Shown here: in pieces, positions 12,948 to 23,417 of the stretch
Position numbering within the stretch: position 1 is the stretch's first letter
How the letters are laid out: every line of letters starts with the position of its first letter
NCBI RefSeq assembly: GCF_037975245.1
Contig: NC_092572.1
Span: 13,458,269 to 13,522,268, forward strand
Source: Apostichopus japonicus
Lineage: Eukaryota > Echinodermata > Holothuroidea > Aspidochirotida > Stichopodidae
DNA length: 64,000 nucleotides
Reading direction: 5' to 3'
Made by a program: the position numbers and the translations under genes
Notes under the pieces: generated by a model
What the model was told of the DNA's origin: nothing
Seen by the model: the letters and a program-made list of their open reading frames with translations, nothing else
Database searches by the model: none

Positions 12948-13039
12948 CCGCAGAAAACAGGCATATGACAAGCAAAGAAATTTCTACTATATTAGCAGCC
13001 ATTTTGTTTCCGTCAAACTTGGTAGTAACAGCAAAGAAA
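12948..13039 (-). CDS. N1 exon 1: 5' UTR end and signal peptide
   Basis: The acceptor TTCTTCCAG lies at 13040-13048 and the ATG at 13002. The reading MAANIVEISLLVICLFSA is a short hydrophobic leader typical of a signal peptide. The donor is GG|GTAAGTA at 12947, phase 1. The same exon, with the same splice sites, is at 47084-47175 in N2. Confidence 0.75.
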
Positions 13040-13565
13040 CTGGAAGAAATAGACGGAATATAATAACTAACCTGCCGAAGAAATGTAGGCAAACATTAAT
13101 AGAAATTATCTCATAAGCAAAATCGCCAATATTGTTGTAGCTTTCAACTTCGTAGTCATTAATCTACGTAAAACTTACCAGTCGCAAGACGAGATGTTAA
13201 TTCCTTAGTGTAGCAAATACCTGTTACTCATGCGAGCGCATTTGTAATGACACTGTATAGCACGGTTTATGTTTATAAGATAGGGCTAAGAGTACGTGTG
13301 CTTCAACCTTGTTGTTTAACGATGTCATCTGTAATAATTGTATTCATACCTAGATGCACTTTGGACGTGCTTTCTTTACTTTTTTCAATAGTGATGGAAT
13401 GATTTGTTTGGCTGGGAGCTAATTGGTTAATGCGTAAACAAAAAATGGTTTGCAGTACTGAAAACAAAGTACACGCGCAGATAAAGTCGAGGTCACAAGA
13501 AGTTATTGGCTCCTTATCAACTCTAACGGGTGTAATGACCCATAGAAAATCCAACAGATAGTTAA

Positions 13566-13629
13566 TATACATATATATACATACATATATATATATATAT
13601 ATTTACATACATATATATATATATATATT

Positions 13630-13660
<31 letters not shown>

Positions 13661-13702
13661 GCGTATATATATATATATATATATACGCATATATTTATAG
13701 TT
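13566..13702. repeat. TA-rich microsatellite with palindrome
   Basis: Alternating TA and CATA repeats. Positions 13655-13694 form a palindrome: GCGT and ACGC arms around a (TA)n core, inside wider AT arms. It could extrude as a cruciform between the two divergent genes. Confidence 0.85.
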
Positions 13703-14156
13703 GTTATAATGTGAAACTCTAATGTAATTGCTACAACTACAATCATGTAACTTGTTTACTTAACGTTACTAAAACCTTAGTAACAAATATTTCTATTACG
13801 CACCATTTTCACATAGTTTTGTTGCATATGAGGCAATTCCGAATGGGGCAATTTTGGGGCAATTTTGGGGAAATTCCATGCTCAAGGCTGTGTTCGTCAT
13901 TGCCCCATACTGTCGGGTAATCCCGAACACCAAACACAATAAGTTTTGTAGCATAACTTAGCATTGGAATAAGTATATATCACACAGAGATTATTCCATA
14001 TTCATCCCATAGCCATTATAAGAGTTATCTTCTTTTATTTTAAAGTTATAAGCTGAAATAAAAAGTTGCTTAACATTCTCCCACTTTCCCCTTTATAAGT
14101 ATATATAAAATTAAAATTGTTGTGAGTTGAAAAATCAAGAACAGCAAAAACAAGTT

Positions 14157-14229
14157 CCAGCCTCAACCGGGGTTCGAACCCGGACCTCCCGCCTTATTTA
14201 CGGACATCCTAACCACTTGGCTATGGACG
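14157..14229 (-). repeat. tRNA-derived SINE head (pol III A and B boxes)
   Basis: On the minus strand the A-box-like TAGCCAAGTGGTTAGGATG is followed about 30 bases later by the B box GGTTCGAACCC with a perfect T-arm stem (CCGGG/CCCGG). The 5' and 3' ends do not pair as an acceptor stem, so a tRNA-derived repeat fits better than a working tRNA. A second B-box-like GGTTCGAACCC lies at 14247-14258 on the plus strand. Confidence 0.55.
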
Positions 14230-14655
14230 ATAATTGTATGTTCAGAGGTTCGAACCCGGTAAGGAAGGTCCGAATTCCACTGTAGGCGTATAGGCGTTCA
14301 CCTGTACTGGTTCTGTTTTGGTGACATACTTGCCTTACTCTAGAAATCAAACATCATGCTTACCAACTCGAAATCATTTATGATTCCTAACGTCGGATCT
14401 CGAAAGAGATACTTTGAACAGACTTCGCTAACGACATGGAGGTAAACGAAAGAGTAATATCATAATGACGTAGCATGTTATGCATTTTACGGATGATGAA
14501 CAGTATGCATACAATTCCATGGATTAACCTTTCGCCATTTTCCTGACATAAAACTGAAATTAAAAAGAAATCACATGATCTGTCTCAATACGGAGCTTTT
14601 CAGGTGACGAAGAGGTAGTAAGATCGCTCGCTCGCCCTTTCTATTGATGTATGGT

Positions 14656-14797
<142 letters not shown>

Positions 14798-15321
14798 TTG
14801 ATAGATATTCAGATCTGACTAAGTTAACTATTTGAACATTAATAACTAAATATTTACTCAGAAACAGGTTCTTAATATTTCTAACCATTACCAAATTCAC
14901 GTGCAAATACACAATATTAGTAACATGCCTAAATATTCCAGTATTGAGACATTAATAATTCCAGATCTGATATCTTATTACGATCTTATTACCTAGGCAT
15001 ATTGAAATATTGAAATGCAAGCTATTTATACATTAAGCATTAAATTAACGCCATAATGATATCTGAATATATCAATATCTAGTCATTAATTTAGACTGTA
15101 CTTAAATATCGAGATGAAAGCTCGTTTAAATATGTAACCATCATACATTGATACATCAAAATAAAAGTTATAAGTGCGTTGATCAATGATCGTTGACATG
15201 CACTTAGAATGTCAACACAAAAACTCCGTAGCAGTCCTTTAAACTCATCTGAATGATGTGCTATGTAACTTTACATTGCTACAATATCACCATTAACACT
15301 CGAATGGTAAACGCGGATATC

Positions 15322-15373
15322 ATGTATTTAAAACGTGTGTTATTATTAATGGCTGTCAGCCTAGCTTTTTCAG
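15322..15373 (+). CDS. K1 exon 1: signal peptide
   Basis: The reading MYLKRVLLLMAVSLAFS, with donor CAG|GTATGT, phase 1, is a clear hydrophobic leader. K2 49443-49494 is nearly identical. Confidence 0.8.
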
Positions 15374-15481
15374 GTATGTATAGTTTGTTTTCCTATGTTT
15401 ATGTGAACGAATATATGACAGTACATTAATGTAAACATTGCAATTCCATTTTTAAAATAATTATTTTCTATTAACAAACAG

Positions 15482-15814
15482 GCTTCCCAAACGGAAAATT
15501 TCAGCAATGTTTGTGGAATACGAGTTTGAGCAAGAAGGTTTCTTTGGTACCTTGCCGAGTATCTAACGACAATGGATTGTGCCTGGTGTGTCCCATGGAT
15601 ATATCTGTGTCCAGCGATGTAATTTGGAGACGGCACGACGAAAGGATTTTTCTGAATGAACATCGATTGGTTGATGATAACATTTTGCGGGATGTGTGTC
15701 ACCCTACATTTTCCTCCCTTTTCATCCCAACTGTTACCTTCCATAACGCAAACGAGACGTACCAATGTAAAAGTCAGAATGGAACTACCGTGACGTTTAT
15801 ACTGAGAGTTATAG
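15482..15814 (+). CDS. K1 exon 2: Ig-like domain 1
   Basis: A 333 nt symmetric phase-1 exon with acceptor AACAAACAG|G and donor ATAG|GTAGGT. The Ig core is visible: cysteine in LCLVCPMD, tryptophan in SDVIWRRHD, and the strand F cysteine in NANETYQCKS. An N-glycosylation site (NET) sits next to it. K2 49605-49931 is highly similar. An overlapping minus-strand open frame is a shadow. Confidence 0.8.
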
Positions 15815-16001
15815 GTAGGTACCGATACAAAGTGACATGCTTATATTCCTATTTAATACAAAATCAATCCGCTATAAAATAACTTGAGAACAGTATTGTC
15901 AGTCCCAAATATTGATATCTCTAAGGCCAAATTCATACTTAACTTGATATATTACAGACACAATTTCATTCATGCAATAAATTTTTGTTCCTTCAATTTA
16001 G

Positions 16002-16295
16002 TCCATCCTACACTTTCGATTTCAAAACAGTCAGCCGGGTCGTTTTGTTCAGAAATAATGAAAAGACTAGAATGCATTGCAAATGACGTTTTGCAGCCAG
16101 TGACGATGAAGTGGACAGTGAACAACAATGCGATTTCAAGTAAAACATTTTATGAGATTTCGAATCAAACAGTTGCATGGACGAAGACATTCAACATCCT
16201 TAGGGAAACTGACGTTGTTAAATGCAAAGTGTCTGGACCGTATATCACTCAGGTCACAACGTCATTCAACTGCTCTCGAAACGATGAAGTGCTAG
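16002..16295 (+). CDS. K1 exon 3: Ig-like domain 2
   Basis: A 294 nt symmetric phase-1 exon (acceptor CTTCAATTTAG|T, donor CTAG|GTAGGT). Core residues are RLECIAND, MKWTVNNN and VVKCKVSG, the C...W...C pattern of a C-type Ig domain. The K2 exon 50397-50690 has the same length. Confidence 0.8.
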
Positions 16296-16522
16296 GTAGG
16301 TCAATTTGATTAAATTCCTAACATTCAGGTAATCATTTATCAAACTGACAAAGTCGATAATTTGATCATTCTTATTATTCCGTGACACACTGAGTTAATA
16401 GACGAAGTGTCTTAAACATATCCAGGTAAACAGTTCTGTTCAATATTAATAAGCAATAATGTAATGACGTAGTTTATGTTTCATGTGACGTTTGATGCGT
16501 AAATACATTTATATATACATAG

Positions 16523-16541
16523 GTGTGTGTGTGTGTGTGTG
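16523..16541 (+). repeat. (GT)n microsatellite
   Basis: A short GT run in the K1 intron after Ig2. Confidence 0.9.
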
Positions 16542-17024
16542 GGCCCATATGCGTGCGTATGTGAGTGTACGCAGCACAAGCCTTGACAGGGGTAGACTCG
16601 GCCCTGATATTTTGATGAGAAAAGCCTCGGCTATCTTTGTACCATAAACTAAATCGAAAGCGAAAGGTTAGTAAGAACGAGTTCATTGAGACTGCAATGT
16701 CAAGTGCAAAACATAAACTATCAAATTCACCATGAAAAGAAAAACTTGAAAACTTTTGTTGAACTGCAACAGCTGAACGGAACAAAGAGTATTACAGTAC
16801 ATTTTTGATACAAAATCTAATAGTAATATTAAATACGAAGTTATTCAGAATGATTAAATTGAAATATAACGTGAATACTTTTAGATACTAGAAATTATAT
16901 CTGAAATTAAGAACTAACTATTCTCAATGCACAAACCAATTGATAACGAGAACGATTTTAAGTAGAAAACATAATTTAAAACACAGTAAATTACATAAGT
17001 TTCTTTTATTGAACCTAGCTACAG

Positions 17025-17150
17025 ATGAGCACAATTCAGGATCCGACGGGACGAAGTTACTACTGGTTGTCTTTACAATCACTCTTCTTTGCTTTATTGC
17101 TTTGATCATAATCCTTACAGTCACATTCATCGTAAGGAGAAGTCAACAAA
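17025..17150 (+). CDS. K1 exon 4: transmembrane helix
   Basis: A 126 nt phase-1 exon with acceptor AGCTACAG|A and donor AAA|GTAAGC. The segment LLLVVFTITLLCFIALIIIL is a strong single helix followed by the stop-transfer residues VRRSQQ. It is not visibly similar to the TM exon of K2 (51358-51474). Confidence 0.75.
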
Positions 17151-17896
17151 GTAAGCTGTTATGTTAGATTTACTTGTCATGTGATGGTCTTTTTACCAAA
17201 CAGCTGTTCAGAAGAAACATTTAAATATGGTTACATACAATTTGTGAGATCTGATTAGAATAGCTATGCATAATTTTAGCAATGACGAAAGCGTTCCAAA
17301 CCCTAATCATAGTGGAGAAAGATGACTGAATCCGAGGGAAGGGACAAACATCGAGAGGCAGTGAAGATGAAACTTGAAGAGTCAACCACAACTTTAACTC
17401 AAATTTCTAGCACTCCAAACTTCATTATTTTAGTGCCATATTACATTTCTTAGCTAAAACAAATAAGTTAAAGTGATTTTATTAAAGAGCACTTCTTATT
17501 TTAATAAGAACGGGTTTTGGCATGGTCTCTCACAAGACATGGAGCACCTGACCACGGTGTTGCCATTCTCACCTACCCCTACCCAAACCAACTCAATAAT
17601 CCATGTTTTGTCTTTGCAAAGAAACTCATCGTAATTAGTTATAGTTGATTCTTGAAACAAAATCCATTCCGTATCAAATTGCCGTTTTTTATTCATTTTT
17701 AATTTCAGTTCATATGCTTTGAGATTCCATGTTGCACTTGTATTTATTAAACGTGGTTGTACCGAATATTAGTCCATCAGAGCGAGCAGTGTTAGCAAAT
17801 AACTCCCTTGTTTACACACTAGGCCTGCATGGGTATTTGTAGAATTCAACAAAAAATTCTGACATTGAACTCTTTCTTTCTTTTATCTTCTTCAAG

Positions 17897-17921
17897 GAAA
17901 ACGTAGCTTTAAAGCTCAGTT
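17897..17921 (+). CDS. K1 exon 5: juxtamembrane micro-exon
   Basis: A 25 nt exon, phase 1 to 2, behind a strong acceptor (TTTTATCTTCTTCAAG|G) and with donor GTGAGT. It encodes basic RKRSFKAQ. K2 has a matching 28 nt exon with the same phases (52063-52090). Confidence 0.6.
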
Positions 17922-18355
17922 GTGAGTATCCCAATGTTATTGCTACATTTATATGTTATTACTGCAAACCTTCAGTATCCATACACTCAAAATTGTACCC
18001 ACCACTTAAGTGTTGTAGATTACATCTAAAGACTTGCATAATGTCGAGTGTATTGCTTGGCGCCTCGGTGTTGTTTCCTTCTTATCACAAGAAACTTTTC
18101 ACAGAAAATCTAAATCTGTCCTGCTTTTCCAGTAAATTAACAGTATTAAACTTTTATGTGGTTTTCAATTTTCTTTTTCTTCACGTTAGGATCTGGAAGA
18201 ATGTTAATATTTATATTAAATATATTTGTTTGAGGAAAGCATTAAATTATTAATCTAAACTCTATCAATTCTTGTAAGAATATTGTTCTAGTCAGCCCTT
18301 ATTTTGCTCACTTGCCTATCATCCAAAGGCTACATTTTATTATTTGATTTCATAG

Positions 18356-18435
18356 AACTCCCTTACCGGACTTACCAATTTCTGAGAACCGAATACACGA
18401 AAATGTACAATATGAATCGCCAGATGAATTACAAG
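18356..18435 (+). CDS. K1 exon 6: juxtamembrane with tyrosine motif
   Basis: An 80 nt exon, phase 2 to 1, with acceptor TTTGATTTCATAG|A and donor CAAG|GTTTAG (weak). It encodes TPLPDLPISENRIHENVQY and then ESPDELQ. The acidic context of the tyrosine would suit phosphorylation by another kinase (inference). Confidence 0.6.
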
Positions 18436-18934
18436 GTTTAGGTTCTTTTCTTTTAATAATCGTTTTACACAAAGCAGAATCCCATGCATCAATTGTCGTA
18501 CATTCTATATTCTTGAAATTAGAGAAACACGATGGCTTTAGATAGTAACCAAGAGTTGTTGTTAGAGACGACATAAATGGATATAACGCTATTTCTGACT
18601 TAGATTGTTAGGATATTTTTTACTTATTGTGTGGGTGGGTGTATTGCAAGGTATTCGTAATGTAGTTTTGATCAGACGCCTGCATGCATATATCAACTGA
18701 GTAAGACAGGCACTGCTGCATTTTCGTACGATTACGCAATACTCTTCTTTTGTCACTTTTCATTGTTTTTGAAAGTCTACCTTTAACATTTCTTCCTCAT
18801 TTCTGTTGTAGGCTATACAATATGCACTCAAGTTTTGTATAAAAACTAGCTGATACAAAAATGTACATTTAAGTCTCATCAGCTTTTCAAAGAAATATTT
18901 AAATATTATATGCATTTCCATGTCTCATTTATAG

Positions 18935-19084
18935 ATGTTGTGTACTTTTATGGAGACAACGTTGTTTATCATCGATCAGACATTTTGCTTGGGAAACGTC
19001 TACAGAGCTCAGGACGTATGATAAGATGGACAGCTTCTCTTCAAAATGGGAACAGACCTCCCTTTATAGCCAACACTTTACCAG
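18935..19084 (+). CDS. K1 exon 7: kinase N-lobe beta1-beta3, Lys lost, donor mutated
   Basis: Acceptor TCTCATTTATAG|A, phase 1. The frame reads YHRSDILLGKRLQSSGRMIR, then WTASLQNG and PFIANTLP. This aligns with LxLGKxLGxGxFGxV and VAVKTL of receptor tyrosine kinases: the glycine loop is degraded and the ATP-anchoring lysine is Asn. At the boundary required by phase and by K2 the next bases are GA, not GT (19085-19086). Confidence 0.65.
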
Positions 19085-19304
19085 GATATTATATTAACCA
19101 AACAGTTTTTAAACATGCGTGAATGTTGTTATTTTCTTTCGACTCTTTATTAGTTATACAATTGTTTGATATAATAGGGGAAAAAAGTTCTAATTTAGTT
19201 CGTGCCCCATAGACATTTACTGTAAATAATTGGTTATGAAATAATGTATTAATTATTTCTATTATCCCACCATGCGAGTAAATGATATCTATTTATGTAT
19301 TTAA

Positions 19305-19328
19305 TTATATATATATATATATATATGT

Positions 19329-19369
<41 letters not shown>
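19305..19369. repeat. (TA)n microsatellite
   Basis: TA repeats interrupted once by GTATAC, in a K1 intron. Confidence 0.95.
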
Positions 19370-19370
<1 letters not shown>

Positions 19371-20213
19371 TACTAAACTCATACATATCATATATAAAAT
19401 TCCTTAAATGTTTTGTAATATTCTCATAATAGGAAGATTGGAATATTAGACGTATGATAGATATGATCCTAAGGTTCATTGGTACTAGCATGTTACATAT
19501 TATGAAATGTTCCCATATATATTTTCCTTCGTGTTTTACCCCGTCCAAATCATTTCCAGACATGAGTTGAAAGTAGACTATTATTGTTATAAGAACGTGA
19601 TTTTCATGTGCAACATAAATGATATGATGTCTACTACATGGTTAATTTGACGATACCATATTTGGGGCAATAAATACAACCAGATGACCAAGACTTTAAT
19701 ACATCATATTCTATTACATCGTAAGGTGATCAAATTACTAGGAAAACCAATGTTCGAATGTCCCTTTACCTCCCTGTCACACACACATGCACACGCACGA
19801 ACACAGTGCGTAGACATGCCCACAGTTGTCTATCGACAAAACGACAATGTTCACGGCTCGTACAATGCCAGTAACCACTGCCTCTGCTGGTAATCTCTTA
19901 CTGGTGTACAGAAGCCCCTGTCCCTCCAATTCTGAGCAAAACTGTGACTATTTGGGTACATTCACGTGTTGTAGTTCTGGATTCATATAAAACCGTTAGC
20001 CACTCAACCAGCTTAGACAAAGATCGCTGAGCTTTTGTCGGTTACACACGTCTACAACCGTCAGAGTTGTAATTATGAATATATTTACATACCTGTGTGT
20101 GTTTGTGCATGTTTTTGCTCTCTCCCTCTTTTATTTACTTATATTTATATTTTGGGTTATTTCTTTCTTCTTGTTCATTTCTTTGGGCTTATGATTTCTT
20201 GCTTATATTACAG

Positions 20214-20324
20214 ATTCTTCATCAAGGGATGATTGGTGTGAGATTCGATTGTTTGCAGAATATCTTCGTAACATACCAAAACATGTTAATATTGTCGACA
20301 TCGTGGGATGTGACACTAATAAAA
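20214..20324 (+). CDS. K1 exon 8: alpha-C helix and beta4
   Basis: 111 nt, phase 1 to 1, acceptor TTATATTACAG|A. It reads WCEIRLFAEYLRNIPKHVNI followed by VDIVGCDT. This matches the kinase pattern E...FxxEIxxLxxIxxHxNIVxLLGCCT. The donor GTACCG is weak. The K2 exon 54305-54415 has the same length and phase. Confidence 0.75.
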
Positions 20325-20484
20325 GTACCGTAATAAAACTTTTTTTTTATTTTTTTATATATAAAATAATAAAACTTGATATTCTTTTTTCGTGATACCC
20401 ATCCCAATATTTAATGTAAGAGAAAACATATTTGTTGTTGAATGTTTGAATGAATTACGTTTCTTTATATTCTATTCTTGACAG

Positions 20485-20685
20485 CCCCTCACTTCATTTA
20501 CACTGAATATGTAACAAATGGAACACTGAAAGACTTCCTGGGTCAAAGTTCAGATGGATATGAATATTCAACATCTATTTACAGCCCTCATGATGACTCA
20601 GCTACCGCGTATGTAAAAAATAAAACAGTTGGCGTCGTTCTCCTATGAGGTTTTGGATGCAATGATTTTTCTAGAATCAATAGAC
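20485..20685 (+). CDS. K1 exon 9: hinge, insert and alpha-E, off frame by one
   Basis: The acceptor TATTCTTGACAG|C opens the hinge PHFIYTEYVTNGTLKDFL. The end of the exon reads QLASFSYEVLDAMIFLESID (alpha-E) in a different frame, with donor GTAAGT. The two frames meet at the A6 run 20615-20620, where one A too many explains the shift; the length (201) is one more than phase requires. True frameshift or homopolymer error. Confidence 0.7.
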
Positions 20686-21394
20686 GTAAGTTGTGAAACG
20701 TATAGGCTAGCTAATAATGTAAAACGTGTCAATGAAAACAGCCATGTTTTTATTTCTAGTGATCGTAACCACCAACTGGCGTTCCTACTCTCAATGATGG
20801 TGTTCGTTTACCGTCTGAAGAACACGTTAGCCTAAGCAAGTGAAATAATATCTAAAGGCATAATCATATTTGACCTACTCCTCTTATAGTGCTAGAACTT
20901 TACGTATACATGTGTTCATTAGGGCGAGAGGTTAATAATATTGACGCACAACTAACTTACAGGACAGGATTCTTAATATGATACAAATATATTTGGGTTT
21001 CTTTACTTTAAAGTTACTACATTCTAGAATTAATACCTATTCATTGCCAACCAGATAAAGTCGTGTATTGTTGGGTGAAATGTTATTCTAGTCAATTATC
21101 TTTATATAAAATTGCGTTCTTGTATTTTCATGTTAAATTCCGTCGAGACCACAGACGAATATGTGGCCACGAGACATGCACTTGTTATTTGATTGATCAC
21201 TCTAACACATGCATCAGTAATTAAATACGTCAAGAAATATTGTGGTAGTTGCAATATTTCATGACTAAAGTAAATATATCGTGCCCATATATATCTCTGC
21301 TTTCTATTAAAGGAGCACTTTCATTAGGTATAGGTATTCTCATTGTGATATTGTAAGTTCAGATGATTATATTCCACTGATTATAATTTCTCAG

Positions 21395-21514
21395 TGCGAT
21401 CATCCTGGAGTTTGTGCCAAAAAGGTTCTTATGAGTTCCAGAGATGTATGTAAATTATATGATTTCAACGCCTGTTCTACCACCAAGAAGTTTATATCCG
21501 GCATAGACTTTGAG
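21395..21514 (+). CDS. K1 exon 10: dead catalytic loop and DFN
   Basis: 120 nt, phase 0 to 0, acceptor ATAATTTCTCAG|T, donor GAG|GTACGT. It reads CDHPGVCAKKVLMSSRDVCK followed by LYDFNACS. Against HRDLAARNVLL....VKICDFG the HRD is HPG, the RN pair is KK and the DFG is DFN. The catalytic base and one Mg ligand are missing. Confidence 0.8.
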
Positions 21515-22136
21515 GTACGTACTGTATGGAAACCGTAAGTGGGACAAATAACTCAAAATGTGTATTTTGGCTTAAGATCCTCTTTATGTTTACTTCAACT
21601 TGAAGCATTACATCGCATGAACTGATAACTTTGTAAAATACATTTAATTTTCTTAAATGTCCAATTAAACTTTCTTAAAGTGGATAAAGTACATAGTTAA
21701 CATATGTTAGTTGATTTGAATGCTAAAGAATGTTAAACTAGGTACTTAATTAATATATAACAGATATTAAGGAAAGTAGTTATTTAAGGATTAAACAGTG
21801 GATTTTTAAAAACAAATACAATCCCTTCAGGGCTTCCATTGTATGGAGAATTACGTTAATCACAATCTTGTAATCATGTAATCAAAATCATGTAATTTAT
21901 ATCATACTGATGGCGGTAACCAACTTGGATGTTTTTCAATGTAAACTTGGAAAAGTGCCCCTCTTTGTGTGTGTTGCAGGTACTTCAGGCTTTGCTGCCT
22001 CAAAACGATTTTCTGCTTCCATCAGAACAGATCGCCGATGACCTTGTACCCTCCACCATAACATTAAGTCGTTTTTAAATTTAAGAGGTATCACGTAAAT
22101 GTATATATTTTACTGACACTATGCTATCATTTGCAG

Positions 22137-22248
22137 AGATGCAGCCGTCTCCCATGGTTTGCACCAGAAACGATATTCAAACGTGAATACAGTCGTTCAA
22201 GTGATTCCTGGTCTTTTGCAGTATTCATGTGGGAGGTCTACTCAAACG
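22137..22248 (+). CDS. K1 exon 11: APE motif and alpha-F
   Basis: 112 nt with acceptor CATTTGCAG|A and donor ACG|GTAAAA. It reads [20 protein letters not shown] then [10 protein letters not shown], the P+1 loop and alpha-F of a tyrosine kinase (PVRWMAPESL....SDVWSFGVLLWE). Confidence 0.8.
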
Positions 22249-22744
22249 GTAAAATAACGATGGTACCAATTTGGTCAAGGGAGCTACCATGCTAGAAAAA
22301 CTGTTTCACTGACAGCCAGGAAAACAAAATATTATGTGTATTCTCTCTATTGCTTGCACCAAATGAATTTATAAAAGCTCACTTTGTATTTTTGTTGCAT
22401 TAATGTACTGAAAACCCTGACAAATGAATGAAATAATATGTTACATTAGTATGAGTCTTATATATAGTTCAAGATTTTAAAAATGTAAACCAGTTGGTAT
22501 TTTCCTACAGATCTGAGGTAAAATTTCTACTTCAGTCGGTTATTAAAAACACTCTTTAGTGATTACTATGTGATTTCAAATTGTAACAAAATTAAATCGC
22601 TCATGCAAGTATATAGAAGTGAGCAAGCTGCGTTACATTTACGAGAACACTCTATGAACATGATTTCTTCATCAACAATTCGTTTTGTCTGTCCTTGACT
22701 GAATTATTGTTCATAGGCCTACACGGATTATTATCTTGTCGCAG

Positions 22745-22841
22745 GTGGGACACCATTTATCCAGAGAACATTAGGCGACATTAAATCTGCATTTGATGAA
22801 AGCCCTCCTCTGTCGCAACCAAACCGTTGTCCAAATGAAAT
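22745..22841 (+). CDS. K1 exon 12: alpha-G region
   Basis: 97 nt, phase 1 to 2, acceptor ATCTTGTCGCAG|G, donor AT|GTAAGC. It encodes GTPFIQRTLGDIKSAFDE through QPNRCPNEM, where kinases have GG.PYP......L..G....P..CP. Confidence 0.75.
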
Positions 22842-23272
22842 GTAAGCATTATACACATTAAATATAGCACAATTTAACATCATATTATAACATTTTTGCT
22901 AATTTCAATGTAATCTATACTACTATACTAATTTCCAGTTAAATTGTGCCTATTCTGAAGGGTAATCATACCATTTTAACCCCTGATATGCTCACTTAGA
23001 TAATCATAGTCTTTATTATTCTGTAACGTAAGATATATATTTTGCAGATGTCAACTGTTTGTTGTCTTCTGACGAAAGTTTGATGTTTTACTGACTGTCT
23101 TGGGTTTTTTCACATCCGAAGTAATTATGTTGCATCATGACTAAACTTTGACTCAGCACTGGTTGTCAATTTCTTTTCTTTATCCTCGTGTTTGTCTGCT
23201 TATTTTTTTTTGGTCTCTTTTTAAATTAAATGCACAGTATTTTCACCATTGTCTTCCTCACTCCAATAATAG

Positions 23273-23417
23273 CTACCTGTTAATGAAACGTTGTCTTTGC
23301 CTTCAACCCGAAACGAGAATCAAGTTGGCGAAGCTCAAAGAAGGGTTAAAACGATTTATTGATGGTGAAAGTGTCGTAAGTAAAGATTTCGATTGTTTCG
23401 ATAATAAAATAATTTAG
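23273..23417 (+). CDS. K1 exon 13: C-lobe end
   Basis: Acceptor TCCAATAATAG|C, phase 2. It reads YLLMKRCLCLQPETRIKLAK, as in YxLMxxCWxxxPxxRPxF. The donor-like GTC|GTAAGT after 23375 (103 nt, same as K2) may lead to a last exon that I did not find; reading on instead gives a stop at 23415-23417. Confidence 0.65.

Larger units (their letters stand above)
1179..13039 (-). pseudogene. Gene N1: Ig-Ig-TM-NACHT receptor, unit 1, probably decayed
   Basis: Predicted single-pass membrane receptor. Exons in transcription order: 12948-13039 (ATG at 13002), 11314-11621 (Ig1), 10564-10890 (Ig2), 9817-9969 (TM), 7019-7062 (linker), 3712-5246 (NACHT), 2221-2399, 1693-1757, 1179-1243 (stop). Each boundary has a GT donor and AG acceptor and most match N2 in position and phase. 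Between the linker (ends phase 0) and the NACHT exon (starts phase 1) one small exon is expected, as in N2, but I could not locate it. Damage: one base is missing in Ig1, giving an early stop, and Walker B reads LLLDGLKNQ instead of DGLDE. Ig1 is a symmetric phase-1 exon, so skipping it would restore the frame; a working isoform is not excluded. The link from Ig to NACHT is inferred from phase and from the N2 parallel. Confidence 0.6.
15322..23417 (+). pseudogene. Gene K1: Ig-Ig-TM receptor pseudokinase, unit 1, probably decayed
   Basis: Exons: 15322-15373 (signal peptide), 15482-15814 (Ig1), 16002-16295 (Ig2), 17025-17150 (TM), 17897-17921 and 18356-18435 (juxtamembrane), 18935-19084 (N-lobe), 20214-20324 (alpha-C), 20485-20685 (hinge to alpha-E), 21395-21514 (catalytic loop), 22137-22248 (APE), 22745-22841, 23273-23417 (end of C-lobe). 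The layout is that of a receptor tyrosine kinase. The catalytic residues are lost: beta-3 VAVK is FIANTL, HRD is HPG, the Mg-binding Asn is Lys, DFG is DFN. Two defects argue for decay: a GA instead of a GT donor after 19084, and a one-base excess at the A6 run 20615-20620. Exon lengths 111, 120, 112 and 103 nt equal those of K2. Confidence 0.65.

Noticed and set aside
14157-14229. A functional tRNA gene
   Set aside because: A and B boxes are good but the acceptor stem does not pair; a tRNA-derived repeat is more likely.
15370-15765. Minus-strand open frames over the K1 and K2 Ig exons (also 49594-49863, 16008-16190, 50403-50585)
   Set aside because: Shadows of the plus-strand Ig exons, which have matching splice sites and Ig core residues.
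21980-22045. Possible extra K1 exon with a good acceptor, in phase 0-0 (VLQALLPQNDFLLPSEQ)
   Set aside because: Weak donor GTACCC, no counterpart in K2, and without it the K1 and K2 activation loops have equal length. Could be an optional exon.
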